From Streptomyces sp. NRRL F-6131 (lineage in GTDB: Bacteria; Actinomycetota; Actinomycetes; Streptomycetales; Streptomycetaceae): a stretch of DNA of 64,000 nt. Under the pieces are notes generated by a model. That model was given only the letters and a program-made list of their open reading frames with translations. It ran no database searches and had not been told where the DNA came from. Location of the stretch: positions 104,133 to 168,132 of the forward strand of contig JOHN01000008.1 of NCBI GenBank assembly GCA_000719695.1. Reading direction: 5' to 3'. The position numbers were made by a program, and so were the translations under genes. Positions 63,063 through 64,000 of this stretch are shown piece after piece; the stretch's first letter is position 1, and the number at the start of each line of letters is the position of its first letter.

Positions 63063-64000
63063 GTGCCGCGCACCCCCGCCTTCCCGTTCACCGAGCGCGA
63101 CCTCGCCCGTTTCCGGGAGACCCAGCAGCTCGCGTACGACTGTGCCGAGCAGGTCGCCGCCTGGATCGAACCCGGCGTCACCGAGCGCCAGGCCACCGCC
63201 CAGCTGCGCCGCCGCCTGGTGGTCGCCGGCGTGCAGGACTTCTTCCACGTCCCGTTCGCCTGGTTCGGCGACCGGACGGCGTTCCGCCACTTCCACACCC
63301 CGCTGCAGTTCTTCGCCGGCAACCGCCGTCTCCAGGAGGGCATGCCGTACGTGCTGGACTGCGCCCCCGTGGTGGACGGCTACACCGCCGACATCGGGTA
63401 CGGCGGCAAGGTCGGCGAGAACCGCGTCTGGGACCGTCTCGCCGCCGACCTCAAGGTCTACCGCGAGCTGATCCTCACCGAGGTCCGCGCCCGCAAGCCG
63501 CTCGCCGAGGTGTACGCGGCCGTCGACGCCCAGATCGAGGCGCACGGCTACGACAACCGCCACCGCGTCTACCCGGGCCGGGTGATCGGCCACCAGGTCA
63601 CCCGGACGACCGCCCGCGGCCCCGCCGGGGTGAACGTCTTCGGCTTCGGCGTGCGGACCCTCCAGACGCTCGGTCGCGAGCTGATCAGCGAGCGCCTGCA
63701 CGGCCGTTCCCCGCTCTGGGCGGACGGCCGTTCCTCCCGGCACGCGCCCACGCCGGGCCTGTGGGCCGTGGAGCCGCACATCGGCTTCCGGGAGGTCGGC
63801 ATCAAGTTCGAGGAGCTGCTGGTGGTGACGGAGGACGACGCCTACTGGCTCGACGACGACCTCCCGCACGTCCGCCGGTGGAGCACCCCGGCGACCACGG
63901 ACGCCACCGCCCCCGTGACAGCCCCCGTGACAGCCCCCGTGAGCGCCCCCGCCCCCGCCACCCCCGCGGCCACCCCCGCGACCGCCGACGCCCCCGAGGG
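63063..64000 (+). CDS. M24-family metallopeptidase-like protein (3' end beyond window)
   Basis: First 312 codons of a pita-bread-fold protein of the Xaa-Pro/methionyl aminopeptidase family. Metal ligands: LDCAPVVDGYTADIG (two Asp), VIGHQV (His), AVEPHIGF (Glu) and KFEELLVV (Glu). After the domain (about residue 270) a Thr/Ala/Pro-repeat tail continues to the edge. Start GTG with AAGGAG 9 bp upstream. It is the third gene of a unit with the hydrolase and reductase. Confidence 0.88.
   Translation, partial: MPRTPAFPFTERDLARFRETQQLAYDCAEQVAAWIEPGVTERQATAQLRRRLVVAGVQDFFHVPFAWFGDRTAFRHFHTPLQFFAGNRRLQEGMPYVLDCAPVVDGYTADIGYGGKVGENRVWDRLAADLKVYRELILTEVRARKPLAEVYAAVDAQIEAHGYDNRHRVYPGRVIGHQVTRTTARGPAGVNVFGFGVRTLQTLGRELISERLHGRSPLWADGRSSRHAPTPGLWAVEPHIGFREVGIKFEELLVVTEDDAYWLDDDLPHVRRWSTPATTDATAPVTAPVTAPVSAPAPATPAATPATADAPE

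Overview
This window is a very high-GC actinobacterial chromosome segment, most likely from Streptomyces, Kitasatospora or a close relative. The evidence is the strong G/C bias at third codon positions, frequent GTG starts, ATGA/GTGA translational coupling, a complete conservon (cvnABCD), a Streptomyces-type GDSL lipase, large IclR/TetR regulator content and MTH1187-like/HTH pairs. No rRNA, tRNA, CRISPR array, insertion sequence or phage gene was seen. All identifications come from reading the sequence; no database search was run.

Layout. 1-4.2 kb: sbcDC recombination nuclease (sbcC cut by the window edge). 4.4-12.3 kb: a Glu/Gln-repeat protein, a Nudix hydrolase, a secreted GDSL lipase, a nitroreductase-hemerythrin fusion, a secreted polysaccharide deacetylase and a long-chain acyl-CoA ligase. 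12.9-17.7 kb: the cvnABCD conservon, followed by a possible Cys-rich leader peptide and a receiver-less winged-helix regulator. 19.7-30.0 kb: a sulfur-scavenging region with an IclR regulator, a Cys-rich leader peptide, a DszB-like desulfinase homologue, an ssuA-ssuC-ssuB sulfonate transporter, a second soluble SBP-like protein, an SsuD-like monooxygenase, an aldo/keto reductase, and another Cys-rich leader in front of a second luciferase-like monooxygenase. 30.1-34.7 kb: a TetR-DUF4865-CMD-phosphotriesterase operon behind a perfect 15-bp inverted repeat, then a divergent SDR/TetR pair. 35-39.3 kb: an esterase, a MoaF-like protein, and a secreted GH16 glycosidase behind a c-di-AMP (ydaO/yuaA) riboswitch.

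39.6-59.4 kb is a purine-to-glycerate catabolic region. It carries an IclR regulator divergent from malate synthase, an amino-hydrolase of the guanine/8-oxoguanine deaminase type, an NCS2 purine permease, uricase, HIU hydrolase, OHCU decarboxylase, hydroxypyruvate isomerase, tartronate semialdehyde reductase, glycerate kinase, allantoinase, allantoicase and a catalase that can remove uricase H2O2. An ArsR/MFS pair is inserted in it. Glyoxylate carboligase, needed to join glyoxylate to the glycerate branch, is absent from the window. Two palindromic motifs recur in the promoters of this region. 59.8-64 kb: an IclR regulator, a diiron-like hydrolase, a 2Fe-2S reductase and an M24 peptidase-like protein cut by the right edge.

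The most unusual feature is structural. Four AT-rich intergenic islands (about 21.97, 33.00, 53.47 and 61.69 kb) are built from 7-bp units related to ATCTGTC, preceded by inverted units (GACAGAT/GACAGCT), so each can fold into a hairpin. A fifth, different heptad array (AACCCAT/AACCCAG) starts directly after a stop codon at 62976. Many other gene gaps hold short tandem repeats of 6, 8, 10, 18, 19, 20, 22 or 26 bp.
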